From positions 62,001 to 126,000 of the forward strand of contig PHAR01000007.1 of NCBI GenBank assembly GCA_002840405.1: a stretch of 64,000 nucleotides of DNA, read 5' to 3'. Origin of the DNA: Deltaproteobacteria bacterium HGW-Deltaproteobacteria-8. GTDB taxonomy: Bacteria; Desulfobacterota; Desulfovibrionia; Desulfovibrionales; Desulfovibrionaceae. Positions within the stretch are counted from its first letter, which is position 1. Each line of letters opens with the position of its first letter. Of the stretch, positions 1 through 8,883 are shown in pieces. The notes under the pieces were generated by a model. It saw nothing but the letters and a program-made list of their open reading frames with translations. It made no database searches and was not told the DNA's origin. A program made the translations under genes and the position numbers.

Positions 1-31
1 CGCGACAGGCGTGCGCCCTTGTTGTCTTCCG

Positions 32-69
32 TTTTCATTCAAGGCCTCGCTGTGTGATAATCATTACTA
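32..69 (+). promoter_or_regulatory. Fur-box-like operator overlapping a promoter
   Basis: Positions 55-69 read TGATAATCATTACTA and match the 7-1-7 Fur consensus TGATAATnATTATCA at 12 of 14 defined positions, including 12 consecutive matches to the classical 19-bp box. The same bases hold an extended -10 (TGTGATAAT, hexamer 56-61) with a weak -35 (TTTTCA, 32-37) 18 bp upstream, so a bound repressor would block initiation. The box is seen directly; Fur binding is inferred. Confidence 0.5.
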
Positions 70-222
70 ATAAGGAGGCGTATGCTTGTCAACCCATGCG
101 GATGCATCTGTGCGCAAATTGGCACAGATTGCCCAGACAGGCAATAAGCAGCGGGTTTCGATTAAGGGTTATGACATCAAGAAAAAGCAAGGCCCACCGG
201 GAAGGCGGGCCTTGCTTTATTT
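67..222 (+). ncRNA. candidate Fur-controlled short structured transcript (sRNA or tiny mRNA)
   Basis: Transcription from the Fur-box promoter would start near 67 and end at the strong terminator at 184-218, giving about 155 nt. Inside are a perfect 8-bp hairpin (106-113 with 122-129, 8-nt loop) and a 4-bp hairpin (130-133 with 140-143). A strong AAGGAGG lies at 72-78. It could serve an ATG at 82 (21 codons to a stop at 147, product with four Cys, spacing only 3 nt) or a TTG at 86, whose frame runs on through the terminator. The size, Fur box and intrinsic terminator resemble RyhB-type iron-sparing sRNAs, but no sequence homology is claimed. A cysteine-rich peptide is the main alternative. Confidence 0.4.
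181..222. terminator. bidirectional intrinsic terminator
   Basis: A perfect stem AGCAAGGCCC (186-195) pairs with GGGCCTTGCT (207-216) around an 11-nt loop, with A-T pairs extending it to 184 and 218. TTTATTTTC follows on the plus strand and CTTTTTC on the minus strand, so it can end both the left-edge transcript and the pilZ operon. Confidence 0.85.
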
Positions 223-223
223 T

Positions 224-553
224 CTAGCCGATGAGGGCTTGAAGCTCCGTTATAGTCATGTCGAGCGGAATGTCGAACTGGACTCCGATCTCTTGCCCGG
301 ACTGCCAGCGGATTTGCGCGGACAGGTTCTGCAGCCGCCCGCCGTCCTTCACGCCATGGACCGAAAGGGTCAAGCGCTTGTCGTTGAACTTCGGCACCAG
401 TTCCTTCAACTTGAGCCGCGCGCCGCCAGTGCTCAGGTCCACCAAGTCCAGGTGGCAACGCTCTTGTCCCTGGACGACAATGCAGACCGTATCGACTCCA
501 TACGCGCACAACTGAATCCGGGCATAGAGCCGTCGATCCACATGCGTTTCCAT
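224..553 (-). CDS. PilZ domain protein
   Basis: A 109-residue single-domain protein. The N-terminal RRLYAR resembles the PilZ RxxxR c-di-GMP-binding stretch, DLSTGGARL matches the (D/N)xSxxG motif, and IGVQFD is the usual closing strand. PilZ proteins bind c-di-GMP and change the activity of motility or envelope partners. The ATG at 553 was chosen because a GGGGG Shine-Dalgarno lies 5 nt upstream; a start seven codons earlier lacks one. It follows the haem chemoreceptor by 42 nt on the same strand, so the two may be co-transcribed, linking chemotaxis and c-di-GMP. Two diguanylate-cyclase genes lie elsewhere in the window. The first Arg of the RxxxR motif is at about residue 6, close to the N-terminus. 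Confidence 0.85.
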   Translation of the reverse strand: METHVDRRLYARIQLCAYGVDTVCIVVQGQERCHLDLVDLSTGGARLKLKELVPKFNDKRLTLSVHGVKDGGRLQNLSAQIRWQSGQEIGVQFDIPLDMTITELQALIG

Positions 554-595
554 AGCAACCCCCTTCAAGCCCAATACACAGCTTGAAGAGATACG

Positions 596-2623
596 TTACT
601 CTTCCGAGCGGAACTTTTCAACCAGTCTGGCCAAGTCTTTTGACATCTCCGCAACTTCGCGGATGCTTGTATTGGCGCCCTGGATGTCCTTGGACATCAC
701 ACCGGAGAGGGTGTTGATCTCACTGACGTTGGTGTTGATCTCCTCGCTTGTGGCAGACTGCTGCTCCGCTGCCGTGGCAATGGAGCGCACCATGTCCGCG
801 ATGTGGTCGGAGGCTTCCACGATCTGCTTCAGCACGCCGCCGGCACCGCCCGCAAGCTCAGTGGTCTTGTCCACACGCTCCTTGGCCACGCCCATCTCGC
901 GCACGGCGTCGTCGGTGCTCATCTGGATGTGCTTGATGGCCGACTCGACCTCCTTGGTGGCGGTCATGGTCTTCTCGGCCAATTTGCGCACCTCGTCGGC
1001 CACCACGGCGAAGCCGCGCCCGGCGTCGCCGGCGCGTGCGGCCTCAATGGCGGCGTTCAGGGCCAGCAGGTTGGTCTGGTCGGCAATGTCGTTGATGACG
1101 CCCATGACCTGCCCGATATCCTTGGCGCTCAGGGAGAGCTGGCTCAGGGCCTGGGACAGGGTCTCCGTGGTGTCGGCCACCTGCTGGATCTCCACCAGGG
1201 TCTTCTGGACCATCTCGCCGCCCTCGCGGGCCACGCTGTTGGCCTTGCCCGAGGCCTCGGAGGTCTCTCCGGCGTTCCTGGCCACCTCCAGCACCGTGGC
1301 GTTCATCTCCTCCATGGCCGTGGCCATCTGGGTGGTGCGGTCCGCGGCGGAGTCCATGCCCTTGGTGAGGTCCTCCATCTGGTCGCTGATGGCGTCGGAG
1401 GCCTGCTCCAACTTCTGCGCCACCTGGGTGACTTCGTTGGCCACGGTGAGCAAATTCTGGCGGTTGGCCTCGATGCGCTTGCGGGCCTGCTCTTCCTGGG
1501 TCAGGTCCATCAGCACGCAGACCACGCCCACGAGATTGCCCTGGGCGTCCTTGAGCGGGGAGGCCTCGGCGTACAGGGGGAAGCTCACGCCATCGGAGCG
1601 GGCATAGGAGAACTTGCCGCTGACCGCAACGCCGGTGCTCAGCACCTTGCTGGCGTAGGAAGGGCGGCTTGCGTCGCCGTAGAACACCTGAGCCACGACC
1701 TGCCCGATGATCTCGCCGTCCGGCTTGCCCAGGATGGCCCGCATGGGGGCATTGGCGTAGCTCATCTTGCCGTCCTTGTCGGCCACATACATGGGCACGA
1801 TAATGCCGTCGAGCAGACCCTTGCTGTATTCCAGCTGGTCCTTGATGCGCCCGACCATGGTCCCCAGGTGCTCGGCCAGCCGCGCAAGGCGGTCCTGCCC
1901 CGAAACGGTGAACTTGGCGTTCAGGTTGCCCTGCAGCACCTCATCGGCGCTGCGCTCGATCTCCGTGATGCGGCGGATGACCACGCGCTTGAAGAAGCTG
2001 AACAAGACGAAGCTCAAGGCCAGCATGCCGCCCAGGGACAACAGCGCGGTCATGACCTGGGTCAGGCGCAGGGAGCCGAACTGCTGGGTCAGGTCCTGGC
2101 GCATGATCATGGCGCCGAGGATGGGTCGGCTCTTGCCGTGGCAGTGGTAGCACCCGGGCTCATTGGGAATGGTCTTCACTTCGGTGTAGAAATCGACGCC
2201 GTTCATGTTCATGACATCGCCGCCCTCGAACTTCTCCTTCAGGCTGCGGGCAACCATGGTGTTGCACTCGTCATGGGCGAGCACGCCCTTCATGTCCTTG
2301 CGCTCGGTGGCGTTCTGGGTGGCGTAGGTGATGTTCCCGGCGTAGTCCACCATGTAAACGTCAATGGTCTTGTGCTGCTTGGCCAGGTCGGCAAAGCGCT
2401 CCCGGGTGGCCTTGTTGTCGCCCAGGCGCATGGGCTCCTCCACCGCCATGGAGATCATCTGCGAGGATCGCAGGGCGTTGGCCCTGACCTCGGTGAGCAT
2501 GGCCTTCTTCTGCCAGGAGGTGGTGGCCAGGAACAGGCACAGAAACACCACGCCGCTGGTGGTGCAGGTGAGCACGAGGATGCGGAAGGTCAGGGAGGTG
2601 TTGAACCGTTCGATGAGTTTCAT
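596..2623 (-). CDS. dcrA: haem c-containing methyl-accepting chemotaxis protein (DcrA type)
   Basis: A 675-residue chemoreceptor. TM1 is at about 13-36, a periplasmic domain carries one CxxCH haem c site (CYHCH, 158-162), TM2 is at about 186-210, then come a HAMP region, a PAS domain (about 270-390) and a cytoplasmic signalling coiled coil whose tip includes [18 protein letters not shown]. This order matches Desulfovibrio DcrA, known as an oxygen/redox chemoreceptor with a c-type haem. The haem presumably changes redox or ligand state and signals to CheA. The start at 2623 has AGGAGG 6 nt upstream. It lies 9 nt after the tetrahaem cytochrome gene, so the two are probably one operon. No C-terminal NWETF-like CheR tether is visible. 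Confidence 0.88.
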   Translation of the reverse strand: MKLIERFNTSLTFRILVLTCTTSGVVFLCLFLATTSWQKKAMLTEVRANALRSSQMISMAVEEPMRLGDNKATRERFADLAKQHKTIDVYMVDYAGNITYATQNATERKDMKGVLAHDECNTMVARSLKEKFEGGDVMNMNGVDFYTEVKTIPNEPGCYHCHGKSRPILGAMIMRQDLTQQFGSLRLTQVMTALLSLGGMLALSFVLFSFFKRVVIRRITEIERSADEVLQGNLNAKFTVSGQDRLARLAEHLGTMVGRIKDQLEYSKGLLDGIIVPMYVADKDGKMSYANAPMRAILGKPDGEIIGQVVAQVFYGDASRPSYASKVLSTGVAVSGKFSYARSDGVSFPLYAEASPLKDAQGNLVGVVCVLMDLTQEEQARKRIEANRQNLLTVANEVTQVAQKLEQASDAISDQMEDLTKGMDSAADRTTQMATAMEEMNATVLEVARNAGETSEASGKANSVAREGGEMVQKTLVEIQQVADTTETLSQALSQLSLSAKDIGQVMGVINDIADQTNLLALNAAIEAARAGDAGRGFAVVADEVRKLAEKTMTATKEVESAIKHIQMSTDDAVREMGVAKERVDKTTELAGGAGGVLKQIVEASDHIADMVRSIATAAEQQSATSEEINTNVSEINTLSGVMSKDIQGANTSIREVAEMSKDLARLVEKFRSEE

Positions 2624-2632
2624 GCCATCCTC

Positions 2633-3115
2633 CTAGTGGGCTCCGCCAAAGAGCATTGGCTTAAAGCGGAAGTTGGAGACCCGCTCGGAATTATGGCACT
2701 TTTCGCATTCCTTGACGTTCATGCGGCCCCTGCCCTTGATCAGGTCCTTCTTGCCGCCGGCGTCCACATGGGCGGAACCAGGGCCATGGCAGACCTCGCA
2801 GCCTGCATGGGCCAGATCCGGGGTCTTCTCGAAGCTCACAAACCCGCCGGGCTGGCCGTAGCCGGTGGTGTGGCAGGCGTAGCATTCCTTGACTTCATCG
2901 GGCGTGAGCTTCTTGGCCATGATCTTGATGCTGCGGTCAGAATGCGCCTTCTTGGCGAACTTGGAAAAGTTGGCGTATTCCTTGTCATGGCAGCCCGCGC
3001 AAGTGGCCGTGCCGACATAGGTGCTGGCGGCCTGGGCAGGCCTCTGGGGAAACACCACTCCAGTCAGCAAAAACGCTGCGGCAAGGGTGGGAACAAGCAT
3101 CCGTTTCCAATTCAC
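2633..3115 (-). CDS. periplasmic tetrahaem cytochrome c (c554-like)
   Basis: A 160-residue exported protein with signal peptide about 1-29 (ending AQA) and four CxxCH haem sites at 39-43, 78-82, 106-110 and 137-141. The spacing and the GCEVCHGPGSAH segment match the c554-like multihaem family rather than class III cytochrome c3. I chose the GTG at 3115 because AGGAGG lies 6 nt upstream; longer in-frame starts lack a site and would bury the signal peptide. It is the first gene of the operon with the haem chemoreceptor, so it may deliver electrons or redox information to that receptor (inference). All four haems are intact. Confidence 0.85.
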   Translation of the reverse strand: MNWKRMLVPTLAAAFLLTGVVFPQRPAQAASTYVGTATCAGCHDKEYANFSKFAKKAHSDRSIKIMAKKLTPDEVKECYACHTTGYGQPGGFVSFEKTPDLAHAGCEVCHGPGSAHVDAGGKKDLIKGRGRMNVKECEKCHNSERVSNFRFKPMLFGGAH

Positions 3116-3148
3116 CAGGCACCTCCTACGGTCCGCAGTCCAGCTACG

Positions 3149-3294
3149 CAGCGCAATTATACGTACTTTTGCAAAAGGATACACGCGCGCAGCAATTTTG
3201 TAAATGCATGCAAAAATGTAGCGGCAGTCATGTCGCCATGACTGCCACCATTATATCGGATATATACGCCGGAACTTAAGGAGATGTGGGGAAA
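3149..3294 (-). promoter_or_regulatory. promoter and inverted-repeat region between purL and the cytochrome operon
   Basis: A minus-strand TATAAT at 3161-3156 lies about 40 nt before the cytochrome GTG and overlaps the region of a 12-bp palindrome CTTTTGCAAAAG (3166-3177). Further upstream is a second minus-strand TATAAT (3253-3248 region) followed at once by a perfect 10-bp inverted repeat, GGCAGTCATG (3223-3232) and CATGACTGCC (3237-3246), with a TCGC loop. That hairpin is followed on the minus strand by ATTTTTG, so it may terminate purL, act as an operator, or both. Confidence 0.45.
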
Positions 3295-6200
3295 TTACCA
3301 GTCAAGCGGGGCCTTGAAGGCGTGGGTCAGGGACTGCACCGGGGCGCAGAACAGTGCCGAGCCGCCCACCGAGACCGTCAGGGCCGTGCCGCCCACCACC
3401 CCGATCTGCGCGAACTGCTGTCCGGCGAACAGGGCCTCGAAGGCGGCCTGCTTGTCCGGAGCCACGCTGACCACGAAGCGGCTGGTGGACTCGCTGTAGA
3501 GCACCTCAAGAGCGCCGGAGCAGCCGCACTGGGGCACCGCGCCCAGGTCGATCTCCGCACCCAGGCGGCCGCCGATGCACATCTCGGCCAGGGCCACGGC
3601 CAGTCCGCCGTCGGAGCAGTCGTGGCAGGCCGTGACCAGCTTCTGGCGGGTGGCCTCGAAGTAGGAGAGGTACCGCTCACGCGCGCTCACCAGGTCCACC
3701 TGGGGCACGGCCCCGCGCGAAACACCCAGCTCGCTGGCCAGCTCCGAACCGCCAAGCTCGGCCTTGGTCAGGCCCAGGACGTACACCAGCTCACCCGCAA
3801 CCTTGAAGTCCGAGGTCACAGCGCATTTCACGTCCGGCATCTTCGCCACCACGGAGTACAACACCGTCGGGGGTATGGATATTTTGACCCCGCCGCCCTT
3901 GTAGTCGTTCTTCATGGAGTCCTTGCCGGACACGCAGGGCACGCCGAAGCCTCGGCAGAAGTGGTCAAGCGCCTCGTTGGCGCGCACCAGCTGGGCCAGC
4001 TTGTACTCGCCGTCGGGCGTGGTCTCGCTCGCAACCGGGTCGCACCAGCAGAAGTTGTCCGTGCCGGCCATGAAGCGCAAGTCGCCGCCGACGGCCACCG
4101 CGCCGCGCACGGCCTCGTCGATGGCCGCAGCCATCATCCAGTAGGTGTCGAGGTCGCTGTACTTGGGACAAATGCCGTGGGAGAGGACCAGGCCCTCGTC
4201 CGTGGCGAAGTCCGGCCGGATCACCGCCGCGTCAGAGGGGCCGTCGCGCTCCACGCCCACCAGGGGCTTGATGATGCTCTTGCCCTGGACCTCGTGGTCG
4301 TACTGGCGGATGACGTATTCCTTGCTGCAGATGTTCAGCCGCGAGAGCATGCGCGAAAGCAAGGCCTCGTGGTCAACGTCCATGGGAAGCGGGTCCGTCG
4401 GGATCACAGGGCGCTCCCAGCGGGCCTTGATCTCCATCTGGGGCAGACCCTCGTGCAGGAAGTCCATGGGCAGGTGCGTCACGTATTTGTCCGCGTAGCG
4501 CACGTGGAAGGTGCCGGAGTCGGTGTAGGTGCCCAGGGCCGTGGACTCCACGTCCATCTCCTCGGACAGGGCCAGGAAGGCCGCCAGCTTGTCCGGGGGC
4601 ACGGCGCAGGTCATGCGCTCCTGGGCCTCGGAAATGAGGATCTCCCAGGGCTTCAGGCCGTCGTACTTGAGCGGGGCGCGGGACAGGTCGAGGTCGCAGC
4701 CGCCGCAGTCCTGGGCCATCTCGCCCACGCTGGAGGACAGCCCACCCGCGCCGTTGTCGGTGATGGCGTTGTACAGGCCCAGGTCGCGGGCGCGCATGAG
4801 GAAGTCGTACATCTTGCGCTGGGTGATGGGGTCGCCGATCTGCACGGCCGTGGCGGGCGAACCCTCGTGCAATTCTTCCGACGAGAAGGTCGCGCCGTGG
4901 ATGCCGTCCTTGCCGATGCGACCGCCGATCATAACGATGTGATCGCCGGGCAGCGCGCACTTCTCATGGCTCAGGCGACCCGCCACCCTCACCGGCATGG
5001 TGCCCACCGTGCCGCAATAGACCAGCGGCTTGCCGAGGTAGCGCTCATCGAACACGATGGACCCGTTGACGGTGGGGATGCCGCTCTTGTTGCCGCCGTG
5101 CTCCACGCCCTCGCGCACGCCTTCCAGCACGCGGCGGGGGTGCAGCAGCCGGGGCGGCAGCTCGCCCTCCCAGAAGGGCGAGGCAAAGCAGAAGACATCA
5201 GTGTTGCACAAAAGGTTCGCGCCCAGGCCCGTGCCCATGGGGTCGCGGTTCACGCCCACGATGCCCGTAAGCGCTCCGCCGTAGGGGTCCAGCGCCGAGG
5301 GCGAGTTGTGCGTCTCGACCTTGATGCAGATGTTCAGGTTGTCGTTGAAGCGCAGAACGCCCGCGTTGTCCTTGAACACGGACAGGCAGAAGTCATCCTT
5401 GCCCTTGGCCTGGCGGATGGCCTTGGTGCTGCCCTTGATGCAGGTCTTGTACAGGCTGTCGATGCTGCGCCTGGTGCCCTGCTCGGCGTCCTCGTAGTCA
5501 ATTTGGGCGTTGAAGATCTTGTGCTTGCAGTGCTCGCTCCAGGTCTGGGCCAGCACCTCGACCTCGGCGTCGGTGGGGTTGTCCACCAGCTCGGGCGGCA
5601 GCCCGGCGGCCTTTCTGGCGGTGCGGGTCGCCGGGTCCTTGAAGTGCTCCACGATGGTGCGCATCTCACCCAGGGACAGGGCCAGCGTGTTGGCGCGGCT
5701 GAAAGCGACGAGTTCGTCGTCGGTCATGGTGGTCAGCGGGATCACCAGGACCTCGTCGCTGGCCTGGCCGGTGACCCGCGCGGCCCTGGGCTCGAAGCCG
5801 GGGTTCTTGAGCCAGGCCTCGGCGGACTTGATCTCGAAGCGCTGGATGAGCTCGTTGGCGAGCAGGTCGCGCGCGATGTGCAGCACGGTCTTCTCGTCCA
5901 GCACGCTCCCGGCCTTGGCGCGCAGCAGGTACTGCACGCTGGTGTACACGGCCAGCGGTTTGGCCTCGGCCTTGGAGAGGCCGAGCACCAGGGCGATGGT
6001 CTCGCGCGCGGTGCGGGCCTCGTTGTCGGTCACGCCGGGGCGGAAGCCCACCTCCAGCGCCCAGTCAAAGTCCCCGGCCTGGGCCAGGGCCAGGGGCGTG
6101 AGCGAGACCGCGTGCAGCACGGGGTCATGCAGGGCCCCGGCGTCCAGCACGGCGCGGGCCTGGGCCTGGTTGACGCCTTCGACCGTGTAGACGCGGACAA

Positions 6201-6312
6201 TGCCCACGCCCTCCAGGTCCAGACCGAGTTCGCTCTTGATCTTGCGGGCCACTCGGCCGCCCACCACATCGCGCACATGGGGCTTCAGGCCCACCTCAAA
6301 ACGCAAAAGCAT
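3295..6312 (-). CDS. purL: phosphoribosylformylglycinamidine synthase, PurS-PurL fusion
   Basis: A 1005-residue enzyme for the fourth step of purine synthesis: ATP-dependent amidation of FGAR to FGAM. The first 200 or so residues look like duplicated PurS-type domains, followed by two AIR-synthase-like halves. The catalytic PurL signatures TWSEHCKHK and KVETHNSPSALDPYGGALTG are present. At about 1005 aa it is longer than small PurL (about 750) and shorter than the gamma-proteobacterial PurL (about 1300), because the C-terminal glutaminase (PurQ) domain is absent. A separate PurQ should exist outside the window. The ATG at 6312 has AAGGAG 8 nt upstream; the GTG three codons earlier would overlap that site. 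Confidence 0.92.
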   Translation of the reverse strand: MLLRFEVGLKPHVRDVVGGRVARKIKSELGLDLEGVGIVRVYTVEGVNQAQARAVLDAGALHDPVLHAVSLTPLALAQAGDFDWALEVGFRPGVTDNEARTARETIALVLGLSKAEAKPLAVYTSVQYLLRAKAGSVLDEKTVLHIARDLLANELIQRFEIKSAEAWLKNPGFEPRAARVTGQASDEVLVIPLTTMTDDELVAFSRANTLALSLGEMRTIVEHFKDPATRTARKAAGLPPELVDNPTDAEVEVLAQTWSEHCKHKIFNAQIDYEDAEQGTRRSIDSLYKTCIKGSTKAIRQAKGKDDFCLSVFKDNAGVLRFNDNLNICIKVETHNSPSALDPYGGALTGIVGVNRDPMGTGLGANLLCNTDVFCFASPFWEGELPPRLLHPRRVLEGVREGVEHGGNKSGIPTVNGSIVFDERYLGKPLVYCGTVGTMPVRVAGRLSHEKCALPGDHIVMIGGRIGKDGIHGATFSSEELHEGSPATAVQIGDPITQRKMYDFLMRARDLGLYNAITDNGAGGLSSSVGEMAQDCGGCDLDLSRAPLKYDGLKPWEILISEAQERMTCAVPPDKLAAFLALSEEMDVESTALGTYTDSGTFHVRYADKYVTHLPMDFLHEGLPQMEIKARWERPVIPTDPLPMDVDHEALLSRMLSRLNICSKEYVIRQYDHEVQGKSIIKPLVGVERDGPSDAAVIRPDFATDEGLVLSHGICPKYSDLDTYWMMAAAIDEAVRGAVAVGGDLRFMAGTDNFCWCDPVASETTPDGEYKLAQLVRANEALDHFCRGFGVPCVSGKDSMKNDYKGGGVKISIPPTVLYSVVAKMPDVKCAVTSDFKVAGELVYVLGLTKAELGGSELASELGVSRGAVPQVDLVSARERYLSYFEATRQKLVTACHDCSDGGLAVALAEMCIGGRLGAEIDLGAVPQCGCSGALEVLYSESTSRFVVSVAPDKQAAFEALFAGQQFAQIGVVGGTALTVSVGGSALFCAPVQSLTHAFKAPLDW

Positions 6313-6372
6313 AGGATGCACTCCTTGGAATATCCGGCCCGTCTGATCGGGCGCGGCCGTTAGCCCCTGGGT

Positions 6373-8883
6373 TCAGCCCTCGGAGAGGGTGTCGCCCCCG
6401 GCGGTCTTGGATGTGTAGGCCAGGTTGTCCACGCGCGCCAGCAGCGTCTCCGGGGTGTCGTCCTCCCGCAGCATTGCCGCTCCCACACTGACGGTGACCA
6501 GCCCCTTGAACTGCTCGCGCACGTCAGCCAGGATGCGTTGGCCAATGACCAGCAGATGCTCCTGGTCGACCTCGGTTACGATGACCACGAACTCGTCCCC
6601 GCCGTAGCGGCAGGGATAGTCCATCCCCTGGCGCACCTGCCGCAGGAGCATGGCCCCGATGCCCTTGAGCACGGCGTCGCCTGCCAGGTGGCCCTGAGTG
6701 TCGTTGACGGCCTTGAATTTGTCCAGATCGAAGAAGACCATGCCGAGGCCGCGGCCGGTGCGGCGGCAGCGAGTCACCTCGCGCTCGAGCGTGGTGTGGA
6801 ACTGGTAGTGGTTGAACAGGCCCGTGAGCCCGTCGAACAGGGCGCGCACCTTGAGCTTGGCCTCCAGCCGCCGGATCTGGGTCAGATCCCGGCCCACCAC
6901 CAGATACTCCTGGGCTGTGCCCGGCTTGCCCGTGAGGGACACGATGGACAGCTCATAGGGCAGCTCCGAGCCGCCCTGGCCGACCAGCAGGGCCTCCACC
7001 GGGGAAGGCTGGTCCACGGCGAAGAGCTCCGCTCCCCAGCCCCCGGTGGAAGGCTGCTGCGGGCTGAAGACCTTGAAGAAGTCCCGGCCTGAAAGCCCCA
7101 GCTCCGGTCGCGAGCAGAAGTCCACCAGGCCTTTGGCGCTGACAGTGAGCACCAGCTCCTGCATGGACCCCACCAGGCGCTCCAGGAAATTCTTGCGGCG
7201 CAGGGTCTGCACCTCGCCCCCGGAGAGTTCGCGCAGGTCCTCCAGCAGGAGCAGCACGCCCTGGCTCTGGGCGTCCGCGCTCCGGTGGGCCGAGAGGTAC
7301 AGGCAGCCGTCCACGGAAGACCCGCCACGCTGCCGCTCAGCGAAATAAACGACCTTGCCGAAGCTCGTGCGGCTGGTGTCGGCCAGAAAGGCCGAGACCT
7401 CGGCCACGGTTTCGGCGGGGAACCTGCAGGACAGGATATCCTCCAGGGTCTGCCCGCGCGCCGAGGTGCCCAGGTCCAGGTACTCGCCGATGCGCTTGTT
7501 GGCCTCCACAACGATCCCGGCCCCGTCGATGCGGGCCACGCCGATGGGGATCTTGTCAAAGGCCTGGGCCTTCTCCTCCAGCACGGCCTGCCGGGCGCAG
7601 TAGTATTCGAAGCCCTGGCTGAAGAACCGCAGGTACAGGTGCAAATTGTCCAGCTCGTCCTGGGGCAGGTTGGCCTCGCCCAGGCGCAGCTCGCCCAGGT
7701 GCCTGCCCGCGACGGTGAGTTCCAGGCCGGGCCGCTTGATGCGCCAGGGCAGGCGGCCCTCGGAGACGTGGCCCTCGGCCTTCTCCAGCACGCCCTCCGG
7801 GGTCAGATGGAACAGCCTGTAGGTGCTGCCATGGGGCGTGCGCAGGGCCAGGTCCCAGGACTTCACGTCCCAGTTGAGCTTGATGTGCTTGCCCAGAGTG
7901 CGCGCAACGGAGGACAGCCCGCCTTCGGCGGTCAAGAGGTCCATGCTGAGGAAACAGTAGCCCTGCATGACCTTCACGGAGTGGCGGTAGTAGGCCCGGT
8001 TCTGGTCGCCCTCGCCGATGCCGAGGGACTCCAACATGGAGCGGAACTTCTCCAGGCACTCGCTGCGCAGGGCGTCCACCTCGCGCTCGCTCATGCCAAG
8101 CACCCCGCGCAGGAGCACCTCGAACTGCACCACGCTGAACGGGCCGGAGGCGTGGCCCAGCTCCATCTCCGACCACTGGGTGGCCAGGATCACGGCCTGG
8201 GTCAGCGGATTCTGTTCAGAGAGGTTGTCCATGGAATGGTGGGAGCGGATGCTCTCGCACATGTCCGCCGGAATGCCCCAGCGGGTCAGGAGCAGCTGCG
8301 ACAGGGCGCCATGGTGCATGCCCCACTGCTCCTCCTCATAGGCCAGCTGGTCCTTGCTCAGCACGGTGATGCGGTCGCGCTGGTCCGGATCGACCAGAAG
8401 CTCCTTGGCCGCGCAGCGCAGAAAAAGCAGGCTGACGTCCTTCAAGAGCGCGCAGAGGTACGCCTGGTCGGCCTGGCGCGGGCAAAGCCGCGCGGCCAAA
8501 AGCTCCGCAGCGATGGCCGACCAGACGATGAGCCGCCAGTCGGGGAAAAAATCATACTCGCAGTCCGGGAAGCCGTTCTCCAGGTCCTTCTGCAGGCTCA
8601 TGGCCACGGCCACCTTGAGCAGCTCGCGGCTGCCCAGAACCGAGACCGCGCGGTGCAGGTCCGTGACTTTCTGGGGCAGGCCGTAGAAAGCGGAGTTCAC
8701 GAGATTCAGAATGGTTGTGGCCAGAGCGGGGTCGAGGCGGATGGTCTCGGCCATGACGGAGAAGTCCGGTTCAGGCTTCACGGTCTCCTGCATGAGCCGC
8801 AGCATCACAGGGGAAAGGGAGATCTTCTGGAGCAGATGCGGTGAGTTGAGAAGCAGATTTTTGGCCACCGGCCCCCCGATCAC
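6373..8883 (-). CDS. HDOD-PAS-GGDEF signalling protein
   Basis: An 836-residue cytoplasmic protein. An HDOD domain fills about residues 15-215 (LATTILNLVNSAFYG is typical), a PAS-like region is at about 440-520, and a GGDEF domain closes the protein with an intact RYGGDEF catalytic loop, so it should make c-di-GMP. The inhibitory RxxD site reads QGMD, lacking the Arg, so product inhibition may be relaxed. No membrane segment is seen. The GTG start at 8883 overlaps the stop of the polyprenyl synthase gene (GTGA), indicating translational coupling; a second in-frame GTG at 8868 is possible. Input signals are unknown. Confidence 0.85.
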   Translation of the reverse strand: MIGGPVAKNLLLNSPHLLQKISLSPVMLRLMQETVKPEPDFSVMAETIRLDPALATTILNLVNSAFYGLPQKVTDLHRAVSVLGSRELLKVAVAMSLQKDLENGFPDCEYDFFPDWRLIVWSAIAAELLAARLCPRQADQAYLCALLKDVSLLFLRCAAKELLVDPDQRDRITVLSKDQLAYEEEQWGMHHGALSQLLLTRWGIPADMCESIRSHHSMDNLSEQNPLTQAVILATQWSEMELGHASGPFSVVQFEVLLRGVLGMSEREVDALRSECLEKFRSMLESLGIGEGDQNRAYYRHSVKVMQGYCFLSMDLLTAEGGLSSVARTLGKHIKLNWDVKSWDLALRTPHGSTYRLFHLTPEGVLEKAEGHVSEGRLPWRIKRPGLELTVAGRHLGELRLGEANLPQDELDNLHLYLRFFSQGFEYYCARQAVLEEKAQAFDKIPIGVARIDGAGIVVEANKRIGEYLDLGTSARGQTLEDILSCRFPAETVAEVSAFLADTSRTSFGKVVYFAERQRGGSSVDGCLYLSAHRSADAQSQGVLLLLEDLRELSGGEVQTLRRKNFLERLVGSMQELVLTVSAKGLVDFCSRPELGLSGRDFFKVFSPQQPSTGGWGAELFAVDQPSPVEALLVGQGGSELPYELSIVSLTGKPGTAQEYLVVGRDLTQIRRLEAKLKVRALFDGLTGLFNHYQFHTTLEREVTRCRRTGRGLGMVFFDLDKFKAVNDTQGHLAGDAVLKGIGAMLLRQVRQGMDYPCRYGGDEFVVIVTEVDQEHLLVIGQRILADVREQFKGLVTVSVGAAMLREDDTPETLLARVDNLAYTSKTAGGDTLSEG

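Noticed and set aside
86-586. 166-codon frame from a TTG at 86
   Set aside because: It reads through a strong terminator and then antisense to the PilZ gene; only its first 30 codons could be real.
803-3241. 812-codon open frame on the plus strand
   Set aside because: Antisense to dcrA and the cytochrome gene; His/Gly/Leu-rich shadow caused by high-GC third positions, with no ribosome site.
3286-6363. 1025-codon open frame on the plus strand
   Set aside because: Mirror of purL; the minus-strand product has all PurL motifs.
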